A DNA stretch of 64,000 nucleotides from Abelmoschus esculentus (lineage: Eukaryota > Streptophyta > Magnoliopsida > Malvales > Malvaceae): contig JAUCBN010000025.1 of NCBI GenBank assembly GCA_035048815.1, positions 10,626,501-10,690,500 of the forward strand, given 5' to 3'. Below, one piece after another: positions 1 to 12,052 of the stretch (position 1 is the stretch's first letter; each line of letters opens with the position of its first letter). The notes under the pieces are model-generated. The model saw nothing but the letters and a program-made list of their open reading frames with translations. It was not told the origin of the DNA and ran no database searches. Made by a program: the position numbers and the translations under genes.

Positions 1-18
1 TCCCCGGCAACGGCGCCA
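1..18 (-). other. Primer-binding site of Athila element H
   Basis: Read on the minus strand this is the tRNA-Asp primer-binding site typical of Athila-type Ty3/gypsy elements (TGGCGCCGTTGCCGGGGA). On the plus strand it equals the 3' end of plant tRNA-Asp including CCA. It sits six bases from the end of the LTR at 25-1352, so an element on the minus strand continues off the left edge of the window. Confidence 0.9.
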
Positions 19-24
19 AAAACT

Positions 25-1352
25 TGTCGCGTGTCAAAAGTGCGCGTTTAGTGCAAGTGGACACATCGAAAGTAATAAGTGATAAGTATTTATCGGATTA
101 TCGTCTCCACAGGGACTGGTAGACTTAATATGTCTTCTTCGTCTTCTTGTTCTGTAGAAAGAAATAAAATAAAACACAAGTGATTGAGTTTGGTTTAACT
201 AAACTAAAATAACTAAGCAAAGTAAAGAGAATGAATATTAGAGAGAGATGGGTCAGGATCCAGTTGCGTTGTACTGTGGATTTGATTGACTTGTCTCTGC
301 CCAATGCAATCGTATATCACTGCCTCGGCAACACTGTAGATTACTGCCTTGGCAGTGACAATACTGTCCGTCGCGGCAATCCCTTGCTCGTGGGTAGACT
401 TTACCAAAGTTCGACAAAGTGTCCTTGAATGACTCCGCTTATCCCTAAGTCAGAGTGCAGTTGATGACTAGTCCTTGATGATACATCCCGACATGAACCA
501 ATTATACTCACCAACCAATCTCACACTTCTTTTAGCCGCTGAAACTCTTAACATATCCCTATGCCGAGTTAGTGTTTCGCGATTCAAACATCGTACTTAC
601 CCCTTTCGTGAATCTAACTCTCCCGAGCTTAGATAAATGGATTACTCACAAACTTCCCTCCCAGGCTTGAATGCAAGAACAAGGAATAACAAAGGATAAG
701 CAAACCTTGATAACTTTATTGCATTGAATCAAAGACAAAGTACAATCTCCTCTCACAAATACTAACAACCTTCACCTAAACCCTAAAGAAGCTTAGAACA
801 TAATGGAGAGAAAGAAAACAAGATTATAAGTCGGCTGTTTCTCTCTAGGTTTTCCCGTATTTGTTACATTGGGTGGCTAGGTCTTTATATAGGCTAGACC
901 TAGGGCAAACCTTTCCTAAGTAGAATACAACTTGGAGTAGGGAACAAGTCATGTACATAATTAAAATATTTCCAAGTTTAATTCGGCTAAGGGGGCTTTC
1001 CCGCGTGGCTTGTCTTGGGCTTTTCCTCATGCTAGCCAGCTCCGATCCATGGGCTTTAAGTCCAGACACGTCCCTTGGATTTTTATCTTCCAATCGCCTA
1101 CAGTTTTGCTTCCTGGCTCTTAGCTGCTGCCTCCGCATCAGGTCCTGCCTCGGCCTTGTCGCTGCCGCGGCACTGGTTCTCCTGCATAGATATAAAAATG
1201 CAGTAAAACGTGTCTTTTCTGTAAATATTATCTCTACAAACATAACTTCTAAATATATCACATTAAGTGCATGCATTGGTTCAAGTGGGTGTAAATTCGG
1301 TGATTAATGCCAACAAAAGTGTAAAAAGTGATAGTGCGTTGAGCACTTATCA
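25..1352 (-). repeat. 5' LTR of Athila element H
   Basis: On the minus strand it begins TGATAAGTGCTC and ends with GACACGCGACA, the same termini as the other Athila LTRs in the window, and it is followed by a tRNA-Asp primer-binding site. The length, 1328 bp, fits its relatives (1313-1348 bp). A TATA box (TATATAAAG, minus strand) lies at 883-891. The LTR landed at the edge of a GGTATCGATACC cluster; the presumed TSD copy is GTATC at 1353-1357, with the partner outside the window. Open frames inside it are non-coding. Confidence 0.9.
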
Positions 1353-2024
1353 GTATCGATACCATCCAAGGTGGTATCGATACCACAGGCCTTCGAATGA
1401 ATTATTTGGATAGCCATCGTCAAGATATCGATACCGGTACCAAAGGTATCGATACCCATGACTAAAAAGGAAGAATTATAAGCGTTAGAAGCTTGTGTTA
1501 GGTCGAATAAACTCCCGCAATCGAATATGGATGCTATGAATAACATTTTGAGTTGTAATATCACCTTGATGCATGATGTTCACTTAAATTCGTATTGGTA
1601 AATTAATGTTGGTTTTAGTCCCTATGATTTGTGCGCTTTACAATTAGGACCTCAATCATTGAAACATGAAGTTGGTGATGCTATAATGATCCGATTGATC
1701 TGAATATTAATGTGCGTTTTCTGTACATGTTTAATTGAACCTTGGTAGATTGAAGTTCCGGTTTATTGTAGGAATTAAAGTTATTTGCGTTTTGGTCCTT
1801 ATGTTTTATATGCGAGTTGAATGATCAATTGTGAATCGAATGTTTCCATTTTCGTTATGCATGACCTCAACACACATAGGAACTTAATTATGCATCTAGT
1901 TAAGAAAAAAAGCATATTGGTTTTCAGGGTTGTTTATCGAATCGGACCTTCGCGGGTTTGGTTCGATATTTCCCGTGTAACCCGTTAGTGTCGGTTTCGT
2001 CTAGGCCGGGCTAAGGGGGTTACA
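1353..2024 (+). repeat. LTR fragment J of a TGTAA..GTTACA type
   Basis: This stretch ends in AAGGGGGTTACA exactly where the minus-strand gag sequence begins, as expected of an LTR end. The end resembles that of the 2.3-kb insertion at 56507-58816 read on its minus strand (GGCCTTGGGGGTTACA). Element H is inserted in it, so its left part lies outside the window. Its first 105 bases carry four copies of a GGTATCGATACC-like palindrome. No coding frame is convincing. Assignment to a chromovirus-type LTR is inferred from termini and composition. Confidence 0.6.
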
Positions 2025-2486
2025 TGAACCATCTTAGTAAGAGCGGCTAATTGTGCTGCCACAGAATTTGATGTTTCTAACTCATTTACTGTAGGCTGGC
2101 GTCTCACCCCTCCTCTCCTAGATGTCGGGAATTGGAAGTCATTCTTTGCAAGTTTGTTCAAAATTTCTATAGCTTCCTCTGGTGGTTTGTCAAGGAGTGT
2201 CCCATTGGCAGAGGCATCTAACATCATCCTTGTTGGGGCATTGGTTGCATTGTAAAACATAGTTACTTGTGTCCATAGTGGAAATCCATGCAAAGGACAC
2301 TTGTGTAATATCTCCCTATATCGCTCTCATGCCTCATACATCGGTTCATCATCTGCCTACCGAAAAGAACTAATTTCATTACGGATACGATCATATAGAT
2401 TAGTTGGATTGAAACGTGTAATGAAATCACGGCATAGTTCACTTCAAGATCTTATAGATCCTGCTGGAATGCTATTTAACCAAGTC
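2025..2486 (-). pseudogene. Athila gag fragment of element G
   Basis: The minus strand encodes a middle portion of an Athila gag polyprotein (HGFPLWTQVTMFYNATNAP, then the LDKPPEEAIEILNKLAKND region), closely matching residues of the gag genes at 22250, 30989 and 42184. Upstream codons (about 2294-2486) continue the match with stops in frame. The gag is cut on its 3' side by LTR J at 2024/2025. On its 5' side it is fused directly to the middle of an LTR at 2486/2487, so the LTR end, primer site and gag N-terminus have been deleted. Confidence 0.85.
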
Positions 2487-3528
2487 ACTGCCTCGACAGT
2501 GAAGGGTACGTCCGCCGCGGCAATCCCTTGCTCTTTGGTGGACTTATCAAGGTTCGGCAAAGTGTCCTTGGATGACCCCGCTTATCCCTAAGTCGAAGTA
2601 CTGTTGATGACTAGTCCTTGATGATACCTCCCGGCGTGAATCAACTATAACCACCAACCAATCTCACACTTCTTTTAGACGCTGAAACTCTAACCTATCC
2701 CTAGGCCGAGTTAGTATTTTCCAGCTAGAAAAATACCGTACTTATTCCTTTCGTGAATCTAACTCTCCCGATATTAGATAAATAGATCTCTCACAAACTT
2801 CTCTCCCGAGCTTGATTGCAAGAACAATGAATGGCGAAGAATAAGCAAACCTTAATATTTTATTGCATGAAACAAGGAAACAAAATTCAATATCCTCTCA
2901 CAAATACTCAATAACTTTCACCTAAACCCTAAGAGAACTTAGAACATATTGAAAACAAAGAAATATCTAAAGTTTATTATGAACTCTCCTCCTCCCTTTC
3001 TCTTGGACAGCACATCCTTTATATAGGCTAAAAATATGGCAACATCAACCTTGGAGAAAAAGTTTAGTAAATTTGGACATTTCCTTCCTTGCAAAGGTAA
3101 ATCTCTTAGTTTAGTTCTTTCCATCTTTACACCGTCTTCTCGAACTCCAATTACTGCGCCAAGTGTCTAGAAAAATCCAGCTTTTTATGCTCTTCAAATC
3201 GACCACCACTTTAACTTTTGGTCTTAAGAAATTCCCCGCCGCGGCAAGATGCATTTGCTGCCCCGGCGGAGGTCTGGCTTTGAGTCTGCTTAGCTTCCAC
3301 CAGTAGAAGCTCCTATCTGTGGCTGGTTCGATCATGGTCCAAGTTTACCTGTAAGTGCACAAAGATGCATTAAAGCTTATATTTTCTATAAATATCATCA
3401 TTATATGTTATGAAGGCAACATATGCAAATATCACACATTAGGCTCATGCATCAGTCCAAATAGGTGTAGATTAAGTAATTATTGTCCATGAAAGGTATA
3501 AAAGTGATAGTCTTTTGAGGATTTATCA
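2487..3528 (-). repeat. Truncated 5' LTR of Athila element G
   Basis: The minus-strand sequence starts TGATAAATCCTC at 3528 and follows the Athila LTR pattern to about the point GCAGTGAC, where it joins gag. It is more diverged from the LTRs of A, B, C and H than they are from one another, so it belongs to an older or separate subfamily. Because gag and LTR share orientation and order, this is one element with an internal deletion rather than two insertions. Confidence 0.8.
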
Positions 3529-3534
3529 AATATG

Positions 3535-4517
3535 CAATAGCATAATCCGAACAAGGGGGCATCATCATCATCGAATACTAGTTCATTGGAAGCTACCATG
3601 CAAGAATTCATTCTAAGTACAAAGACAATGCTTCAAGAGCATACTACAACTATCAAGAACCAAGGTACATTATTGCCAAGCCATAATGCTTCATTGCGAA
3701 CTCTATAGAGTTAGGTTGGCCAAATTGCCTCGACATTACAGGAGCGTCAGCAAGGATGTCTGTCAAGTGACACTGAGGTCACTAAGTCACATGGTAAAGA
3801 GCAATGTAGCGCATTCACACTAAGGAGTGGCAAGCAGATTAATCAACAAGATAAGTTTAGGGGGAAGACTAGTGAAGATCCTATACCCAAACCTGTGCAA
3901 GAAGAAATGCCTAAGCAAATTCTCGAGGAGAAGGACAATGAGGAAGGTTTGACAAATGAACATGTTGAAGGAGCTAGTAAAAATGCACGGCAAAAGCAGT
4001 TCATACACCAACAGTGGAAGAAATTGGACCCCCACCACCCTTTCCCTAGAGGCTAAAAAAGCACAATGACGAGATTCAGTTCAAGAAGTTCGTTGATAAG
4101 TTGGACCAGCTGTATATAAATGTCCCACTCTTGGAGGGAATTGATCAAATGCCCACTTATGCCAAATTTCTCAAGAGAATAGTTACGAAGAAAAGGAAAA
4201 TGGAGAGGTTTGAGACAATTGTCACGACAAAAGAGTATTGCCCTTCTCTAAGTAATTTACCATTGAAGAAGAAGGATCCAGGCAGCTTTATTATCCAGTG
4301 TGCTATTGGAGACAAGTTCATTAGGAAAGCACTCTGTGATCTTGGATCGAGTGTAAATCTGATGTCCAAATCAATTTTTGTGAAGCTTGGCATGGGAGAT
4401 GCGAGACCCACCTCCGTCATATTGTAGCTAGCCGATCGTTCCCATGTGAGACTAGAGGGGAAGATCGAAGATGTCATAGTGAGGGTGGGAAAATTCATGT
4501 TTCCAATCGAATTCCTT
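3535..4517 (+). pseudogene. Element E gag C-terminus and protease, first part
   Basis: Several frames together give the end of an Athila gag (including the region ending FTLRSGKQI, equivalent to AITTRSGLQL in A and C), then a clean frame at 4101-4427 with IDQMPTYAKFLKRIV and the protease motif CDLGSSVNLM. The usual Athila active site is DLGAS, so the aspartate is kept with A changed to S. A stop follows at 4425-4427 and the frame goes on to FPIEFL, where the CACTA element splits the gene. The reading resumes at 6878. Confidence 0.8.
4515..4517 (+). other. Left target-site duplication of the CACTA element
   Basis: CTT directly precedes the CACTA terminus; TTT follows the other end at 6875-6877. 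Removing the element and one copy restores the protease frame, which supports a 3-bp duplication with one later substitution. Confidence 0.7.
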
Positions 4518-6874
4518 CACTACAACAAATTTATCAATATGTGACGAAATTTTAAAATGACATTATGTATATTGTCACCGAATATACTATAAATGTGACA
4601 ATTATTTTTTTCGTCACATTTTTTATTGATGGCCTATCTTCTGTGAGAATTTTAAAAAAAATATCATTGACTTTCGTCACTATATATTTAGAGGTAAAAT
4701 TTACCTATAAAAAAATTGGTGGCAAATCTTTCACTGACATTTAGATAAAATGATGACGTTGTAAATTTGTCTCCGATAAAACAAAAATATCAATGATGAT
4801 TTCTTATTATGACGATCTTATTTGAATTAGTGACATTATAAATTTATCGCTAATAAGTTTTATTCTTGACAATTTAATTTATCATATTTTATAATAAGAT
4901 ATAAAAGGTGATGTTTTATTCATGTAACAAAATTGGTTTAACATGACAAAATTGATTGTTTGTCACTCGTCATAATATTTATTATTTTATATGATAATTT
5001 AAAGGCAACATATGATTGTGTCGCTTAATATTCAGTGTCAAAAATTAGAATAAAAAATTGGCAAGAATTTTTTTTATTGACATGTTGGATGTTTAAAAAA
5101 TCTATTTTTAAATATGTTTTAAAATTTTAAACTATTCTTATTATTATGAAAAATTAAAAATTTATTTTAAAAATAAAATGTGAGATATTATTAAAAATAA
5201 TATTTTTTATAATTTTCTTGTATTTGAGGAAAAATATAAATCATTTAATTACTAAGTAAATTGAAAATTATTTTAAAGTAATAAAATTATTTACTTCAAG
5301 TTTAGAAAAATATTTATTTTAATAAAAAATCTAAAATATGGAAAAATTATTTTGAAATATTAAAGATTTATAGTTAAAACTGTAAAAGAATTATTGTTAA
5401 AATTATGATTCCTAAAAGTTTAGAACCTTTTAAAAAAATAATTGTCGAATGGTTAAACCTTTAATTGACCCTATTGTTTTATCAATATACATATAAAATT
5501 AGGTCTTTTATTGTTTTATTATTTTCTGAATACCTATAACCTTAGCCGCCTCTTCATCATTGCCTTATAACCCTTGTCTTTCTTCTAATCGATTTCGCTA
5601 TATTTTCCTCTTAATCGTTTTTTTTTGTCATCGATGGCATCAAACAACATTGCCCCAGCCGAAGTAAATTCTTCTTTGTGCTTTCTCATTTCTTCTTGTT
5701 GCAAAAAACGTTTCATACTTTGTTTTGAAAGATATGTAATTTTCACTGAAATTATTTATTTTACATTTTGTTAATTATTTTGTTGTTCATAAGGTTAATG
5801 GATCCATTTTATATTGCTATGTAATACTTAGTACGATATTCATGTAACTACTTTTTTCAAAGTAATTATAATGAAAAGTCTTTGATTCAGTTTTAGTTCA
5901 TTTTTACGATTGCCACATAATAAAATAATGCTACAAGATATCTTTGAATTTTATCAGATTTTTAATGCGATTTTTGAACATAAAAGTTTTGAGACAATAT
6001 TTGTTATGCAAAACCCCTCAGTATACCTCTCATTGTTGTTTGGACAGCCTTCCTTGCATCTCTTTGGTTCGTTGCAACCCTCTAACCACAAACACCTATG
6101 CCATTAAACATTCGTCACCAAGAAGCAATGGGGACAAGAAGATTAGCAGAGACTTGGAATTAGTGGACTAGATTTGGGGACTTGTTTTAGTTATTTTTTA
6201 GGAAGGGTCAAATTGTAATGGTTGTATATTTTTAGGGTTTATTGTTTTATTGTAATTTGTAAAAATATGAGTTTTTAAAGCATTATTGTAATTTAAGAGA
6301 ATTTTTGTCCTTTCTTATAATTTTTTAAATTGTTTTTTTTAAATTGTTGTTATTTATTGTAATTAAAAAAATTTGACCTTTATATTACTTTATAAAGAAT
6401 GATGGACATTATTGTAAATTTTAAAAAAAATGGCCTTTCTTGCAATTTATAAATATTTGGTTTAATTATAATTTATATATAAAAAATTAGATCTTTAGTG
6501 TAATTTTATGATTTTATTTTTTAATAAAAATATTTTAATAAATAAATTATGATGATATTAAATGTCACTTATACAAAGAAATTATTATATTATTAGTGAC
6601 GATATAAATAATTAATGACGAAATTTTATATTATTTGGTGATATATTTTTGTCATTAAAAATAAATTATAAGGTGATATTATACATAGATGTCATTATAT
6701 GTTTAGCAATACGTGACGAAAAAGATACATCATCATATTAGACATTTAGTGACACACCTAGTGTGATGTTCGTCGTGACATCAAACTTTATGTCACAAAA
6801 TACAAACAGTGATGTAAATAAAAGTTTTAATGACAATATTTTCAATGTTAATAATAGGTAAAGTTGTTGTAGTG
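4518..6874. mobile_element. Non-autonomous CACTA (EnSpm-like) DNA transposon
   Basis: The ends are CACTACAACAA (4518-4528) and its exact reverse complement (6864-6874), the hallmark of the CACTA superfamily, with a 3-bp TSD (CTT/TTT). Both subterminal regions are dense in short GTGACGAAA, TGACAAT and TCGTCAC repeats in both orientations, the kind of array expected for transposase binding. At 2357 bp and very AT-rich, it encodes no recognisable transposase, so it must have moved with transposase supplied from elsewhere. The middle (about 5530-6240) looks different in composition and may contain captured host sequence. Confidence 0.9.
5630..6172 (+). other. Possible captured host-gene fragment inside the CACTA element
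   Basis: Pyrimidine-rich sequence leads to an ATG at about 5635 (MASNNIAPAE) followed by GTAAAT, like a first exon and donor site. Further on, 5910-6171 holds two overlapping short open frames ending in stops (one ends KISRDLELVD). GC content is higher than in the flanks. I do not recognise a protein family. CACTA elements often carry host-gene fragments, so this is a plausible reading, but chance open frames are just as possible. Confidence 0.25.
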
Positions 6875-7234
6875 TTTATACTTGATTGCGAGGTTGATGC
6901 TAATGCACCCATCATCTTAAGGAGGCTTTTCCTAGCAACCGGTCGCATTCTCATTGATTATGAGAAGGGTGAGCTCACTATGCGAGTAGCAAATCAAAGA
7001 TTGACCGTGAACATCAACAATTCTCTGAAGTACGTGGATGATTCTGAAGAATATCGGAGCATTTTAGAAGAAGACTCTGATCTGTCAAGGGAAGCTGATC
7101 ATTTTTGTCATAGCAATTTTGTACAACTGGATGAGTTTGAAGAACTTATAAAAGACGAAGAGGAAGTTGGTGAATTGCCATTGGAAAAGCAAAAATCTAG
7201 TCTGCTGATAGCTAGAAACCATTCGAGCTTTTAA
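6875..7234 (+). pseudogene. Element E protease, second part, and linker
   Basis: The frame resumes after the CACTA insertion with LDCEVDANAPIILRRLFLATG, matching the retropepsin flap region (ILGRPFLATG in A and C; here G to R and P to L). It then reads KGELTMRV and an acidic linker towards RT. The gene ends at a stop at 7232-7234, after which the RT part begins in another frame or after the stop. Confidence 0.8.
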
Positions 7235-8816
7235 CCTCTTGAATTCGAGGAATCCGTTCCTCCCAAACCTTCATTACTCAATGCACCCAAGCTGGAGCTG
7301 AAGATTTTGCCACAACATCTTAAGTATGCTTATCTGGGTGAAGATGAAACACTGCCTATTATCATTTCTACAAGTCTTAATGCTGATCAAGAGAGAAGTT
7401 TACTTGTTGTTTTGTTACAGCATAAACGGGTAATAGGATGTACCATGGTAGACTTGAAGGGGATTAGTCCGGCTATCTGTATGCATAAAATACTTCTGGA
7501 AGAATGCCATGGCAAATCCATAGAACCACAACGCAGACTCAACCTTATTATGAAGCAAGTTGTGATGAAGGAAGTTATTAAATGGCTCAATGCTAGAGTT
7601 ATTTACCAAATATCAGATAGTTCGTGGGTGAGCTCGGTGCAATATGTGCCCAAGAAGGGAGGCACAATTGTTGTGAGCAATGAAGACAATGAGCTATTGC
7701 CAACGCGCGTAGTGAACGGATGGAGGATTTGTATGGACTATTGCAAGCTTAACAAGGCTACGAAGAGGGATCACTTTCCTCTACCCTTCATCGATCAAAT
7801 GTTAGACCGTTTGGCGGGCAAAGCTACCGAAGGACCAAGAGAAGACTACATTCACTTGTCCTTATGGCACTTATGCTTTTCGGAGGATGCACTTTGGATT
7901 GTTTAATGCCCCGACAACTTTCTAGCGCTGCATGCAAGCTATCTTCTCTGATATGGTTGAGGATTATCTTGAGATATTTATGGACGATTTTTCTGTTTCT
8001 GGAGACAGTTTTCAAATTTGCCTTAGCAAATTAGAAAAGGTAGTGAAGCGATGTGAAGAAGTTGAACTTATGCTAAATTGGGAGAAATGTCATTTCATGG
8101 TGACTGAAGGCATTGTGTTGGGCCATAAAATTTCACACAAAGGCATTGAGGTAGACAAAGCTAAGATCAAGGTGGTTGAGAAGCTACCACCGCCTACAAA
8201 TGTCAAGGGAATAAGAAGTTTCCTCGGACACGCGGGATTCTATAGGAGATTCATCAAGGATTTCTCAAAGATCTCAAAGCCCTTGTGCATGTTGTTGCAA
8301 CAAAATCAGCCTTTTGTGTTCGATCAAAAATGCCATGGCGCATTCACAGAGCTAAAACAAAGTCTCATCCACGTACCTGTAGTTGTTCCCCTGGATTGGA
8401 CATTACCATTCGAGCTGATGTGCAATGCGAGCGACTACGTCGTGGTTGCAGTCTTGGGACAGCATCGAGGTAAAGTTTTTCATGTTATTTATTATGTTAG
8501 TCGTACTTTAAATGATGCACAACTTAACTACACTACCATAGAGAAAGAGCTACTTGTCTTGGTATTTGCATTTGACAAGTTTAGAGCATACTTGATAGGC
8601 ACTAAAGTGACTAAAAAGGATGCAAGATCTAGGCTTATTAGATGGATACTACTGTTGCAAGAATTTGATTTAGAAGTGGTAGATAGGAAGGGCACGGAAA
8701 ATCAAGTTGCTGATCATCTATCTAGGCTAGAAGTTAACCTGGAATGTCATGACAATTTAGAGATTGATGACGAATTCCCTGACGAGAAAATTCTTTATGC
8801 CACGGCAATCCCGTAG
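7235..8816 (+). pseudogene. Element E reverse transcriptase and RNase H
   Basis: The RT starts near LKYAYLGEDETLPIIIS and continues through WRICMDYCKLNKATKRDHFPLP. A deletion of roughly 50 bases at about 7823 removes the segment holding the first catalytic aspartate (FLDGYLGY in A). A stop (TAG) lies in the TF-Q-RCM motif at 7921-7923. From 7932 the frame is open for 294 codons: FMDDFS (second and third catalytic aspartates), thumb, then RNase H (LMCNASDY, where the first acidic residue D is N). A second small deletion removes the TDHSAIKYLFS segment. The enzyme cannot be active. Confidence 0.85.
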
Positions 8817-10072
8817 TACGGTGACCTTGTTAATTTTCTTGTTAGTGGTATTTTGCCTTTTGACATGACTAGTCAGGGAAGAAAAAAGTTTAGGCATAAC
8901 GTGCGGTTCTATTTCTAGGATGAGCCATATCTGTTCAAGCATTGTACCGATCAAATTATTCGAAGATGTGTACCTAAAGAGGAACAAAGAGATATTATGC
9001 ATCACTATCACACAGGCCCATGTGGAGGATACTTCAGAGGGACGAGGTCTGCTGCAAAGGTCCTCCAATCAGGTTTTTTATTGGCCTACCTTATTTAAAG
9101 ATACCCATACATTTTTCATAAGCCTGTGATCGATGTCAGAGGACTGGGAATATCTCCAGACGTCATGAAATGTCGTGACAAAATATTTTGAAGATAGAGT
9201 TGTTCGATGTATGGGGAATAAACTTCATGGGACCTTTTCCATCTTCATTTGGAGACTTATACATCCTTTTGGTAGTGGACTATGTGTCCAAGTGGGTTGA
9301 AGCCATTGCGACGCCGAGGAATGATTCGAAGATTGTGCTTAAGTTCCTTCATAAGTACATATTCACTAGGTTTGGCGCGCCAAGGGCCATCATCAGTGAT
9401 GAAGGTACCCACTTTGATAACAAGTTAATTGCCAAGGAATTATAGATATACGGGGTAAGACACAAGATTTCCATGACATATCACCCTCAAACCAATAGAA
9501 AAGTCGAGGTTTCAAACCGTGAAATGAAGCAAATTCTAGAGAAGGTGGTGAATCCGAGAAGGAAGGAAGGATTGGTCACCCAAGCTTGACGAAGCGTTAT
9601 GGGCATACCGACCGTACAACATTGAAAAACCCCTTGGGAATGTCTCCTTTTAAGTTAGTCTATGGAAAGGCATGTCACCTCCCGGTCGAGCTAGAGCATA
9701 AAGCCTATTAGGCAATTAAGAAGGTTTTTAGAGTTGAATGAGATGGAGGAATTCAGGTCCTAAGCTTATGAAAATATCAAACTCTACAAAGAGCGAACCA
9801 AAAGATGGCATGACCAGGCAATTATGCCACGACATTTTCAAGTTGGACAACAAGTGCTCCTATTCAACTCAAGGCTGAAAATCTTCCCTGGGAAGCTTAA
9901 ATCAAGGTGGTATGGACCATTCAAAATACATCATGTGTATCCCCACGGAGCTGTAGACTTCAAGAACATCGATGAAGGGACACTTTTTAAGGTCAATGGC
10001 CAATGCCTGAAGATCTACATTGGATCCCATGTGATGCGTGCTAAACCTACCGCTTATCTTCAGGATGCCTGA
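8817..10072 (+). pseudogene. Element E integrase
   Basis: Several frames carry the zinc-finger region (8920-9190, shifted), the catalytic core (9188-9445: DVWGINFMGPF and IISDEGTHFDN) and the C-terminal domain (9824-10072: GQQVLLFNSRLKIFPGKLK, YGPFKIHHVYPHGAV). The third acidic residue lies in the decayed stretch after the stop at about 9445, where the expected QTNGQAE reads QTNRKVE. Frameshifts and stops at 9445-9820 break the core from the C-terminus. The final stop at 10070-10072 matches the pol end of relatives. Confidence 0.85.
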
Positions 10073-10551
10073 CATACTGAAATATCATGTCATTTTTAGT
10101 TTTTTCCTGTTCATAAATCAATTGTTTCTAAGTTTATTTTATATGCTTTAATATGCTAAGTCCTTTTCGAGTTTGTTTTACTTTTTTAGGTTAAATATCT
10201 ACCATTAGAGCTGGCGGCTGAAGAAGAAAGACAAAGAAAAGCACAAAAACCTAGTTTGAAAAGTTTGGGCGGCAAAAAGACAAAAAAAGGGGAATTTTAA
10301 TTATTTAATTTTTTAAGCTCTTCTCTTTCCACCTTTATTTTTGTCATCATTAGCCTTAACCCCTCCACACGTTTTATACCCATAACCTCTACCTCCACTT
10401 TTATTTATTTCTTATATTTCTTTCTCTTTCATCACCTTCATCTTCTTCCTTTTCACCTTCCTCCATAACCGAAACACTTCTCCCACCATTAAAGAAAAAG
10501 CTTTAAACTTTTTCACATTTTATTGCTTTTTCTTAGCTCAAAATGATATGA
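10073..10551 (+). other. Element E spacer between pol and ORF2
   Basis: Non-coding, pyrimidine-rich towards ORF2. It contains a possible TATA-like stretch (GTTTTATACCC near 10370) but no cluster of AACGG motifs like that upstream of ORF2 in copies B and C. Confidence 0.5.
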
Positions 10552-11373
10552 ATGAGACCAGTAGGCTCCGCACCACAACCTCCACCCATTTTCGTTGACG
10601 ATGCGGCAGATGAGAGATTTAAATCTCTAAAAAATAGAAAGGTATTTTTCAAGCTCGACTTCCTCCTCTCTGGTGAAGAGTTTGGGCCGGAAGTGCTAGA
10701 TGTGGTAAAACACCACCACTGGGAGCGGTTTGCTGCCCACCTTGGTTCTGTAAAAGCCACCATCGTGCGGGAGTTTTACGCGAAAATCCAAAGCCCAGAG
10801 CAAAAATCTGCTTATGTCCGAGGCAAGAACATTCACTTCTCCAGCACAGCCATCAATCGCGTCTTCAGGATTCCATAGGAGGTGGATCGACATGCAAGAA
10901 AAGAACAAGAAGCTGATTACGAGACATACCAAGGTTTCAAAGAGGATCTGTGCATGGTCGAGACGAAGTGGAATGTCCAGCAAGGTACTAGGAGAACGGT
11001 CAATCGATAATGCCTCCTCCTGCATGCATAGTTGTGGAATCACTTCATGCGATACAAATTGATGCCTATATTGCACCACACAATCGTAAGTCTGACTCGG
11101 TTAATGCTTTTGCATTCTATTCTCTTTGGATGCTCAATGGATGTTGGAAGAATTATTGTTCAAGAAACTCATACATTTCTGAATCGCCCGAAGAGCCCCC
11201 TTATTTTTCCCAACTTGATCATGGCTCTGTTCCAGAAGAAGGAAGTATCGGAGAATGATTTTGATGAGATCCTAGAAGGGATGAAGGGTCTCACTGTTGA
11301 GAAAGTTGTTGTCTTGATGTGCAATACTAGGGAGCAGCCCGAAACTTCTCACGCTTCAACTGCGTGAGGGAAG
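10552..11373 (+). pseudogene. Element E ORF2 (PTPD-like), 5' part
   Basis: Starts MRPVGSAPQ and contains FVDDAADERFKSL, ATIVREFYAKI and YVRGKNIHFSSTAINRVF, then after a stop (10876-10878) and frameshifts MRYKLMPILHHTIVSLTRL and GRIIVQETHTFLNRP. This is the pattern of the 'putative plant transposon protein' domain that follows pol in Athila elements. No signal peptide or membrane segment is visible, so an envelope role is not supported. The frame is split by the TRIM at 11374 and resumes at 12354. Confidence 0.8.
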
Positions 11374-11674
11374 TGTCACGGGGTCAGAGTTTTGATGCAG
11401 GGACAACCACCCCGTGCGGCACCTCAGGTCTCTCACATACCCGAGGTTCAGCCTTAACCATCTCGATGCTTACTGGTTTCGCCCTCCCATGGGCTCATCA
11501 GGGAATCGGGGACAGCTCCCGACCAGTGTGGTGCGCGATCAGCACGGCCATCCGAAGATAGGACGGCTACTCGGCACGTACTACACCCTTAATGCGATCC
11601 CGCTCCCAAGAGTTAAGCACAACCAGAAAGCATCTCGCTTAGTCCCGCGTTGCTACGATACACGGACCGTGACA
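11374..11674 (-). repeat. TRIM 3' LTR
   Basis: 301 bp, TG..CA termini, partner of 12053-12353. As the polypurine tract lies next to it on the inside, it is the 3' LTR of the minus-strand element. Confidence 0.95.
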
Positions 11675-12052
11675 ATCTCCCCCACCTGATTCATGCAGGC
11701 CCTCATGCATGGGGAGGAAACTCTTTCCCTTCTTTATATTAGCCAGGAACTACTGTCAAATTCTCCCAACTCGTCCTCTAACTGGGGCCGCCCTCCGATG
11801 TTGGGCAAAGGTCTACTTGCAACCACCCCATTTACCAAGGTGTCACATTGCAGCTCGACCATCCGGAGAACTTTCGCTGCGGCTTCCTACCTACCCGTCC
11901 TCGTCTCAATATCTTTCTAGAGGACCCACTTGCGAACACGCCCTTCTCATTAGGGTGCGAGCTTTACTTGCTCATCCACACGACTCGCTCTGCAGCATAT
12001 GGGGCGCTTGGCAAACCCAACAGCTAGCACACGGCCACGCTCTGATACCATC

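Noticed and set aside
1..18. A tRNA-Asp gene at the left edge
   Set aside because: Only the last 18 bases including CCA match, and CCA is not encoded in plant nuclear tRNA genes; the adjacent LTR end shows it is a primer-binding site on the minus strand.
845..1307. Overlapping open frames of more than 100 codons in LTR H
   Set aside because: They lie inside a non-coding LTR, repeat in the other LTRs with stops, and have no domain.
11374..11674. A 5S rRNA-like segment in the TRIM LTR (as in Cassandra elements)
   Set aside because: Only GATCCC and AGTTAAGC match, with a 9-base rather than 13-base gap, and the 5S A-box sequence downstream is absent. It is too weak to call Cassandra.
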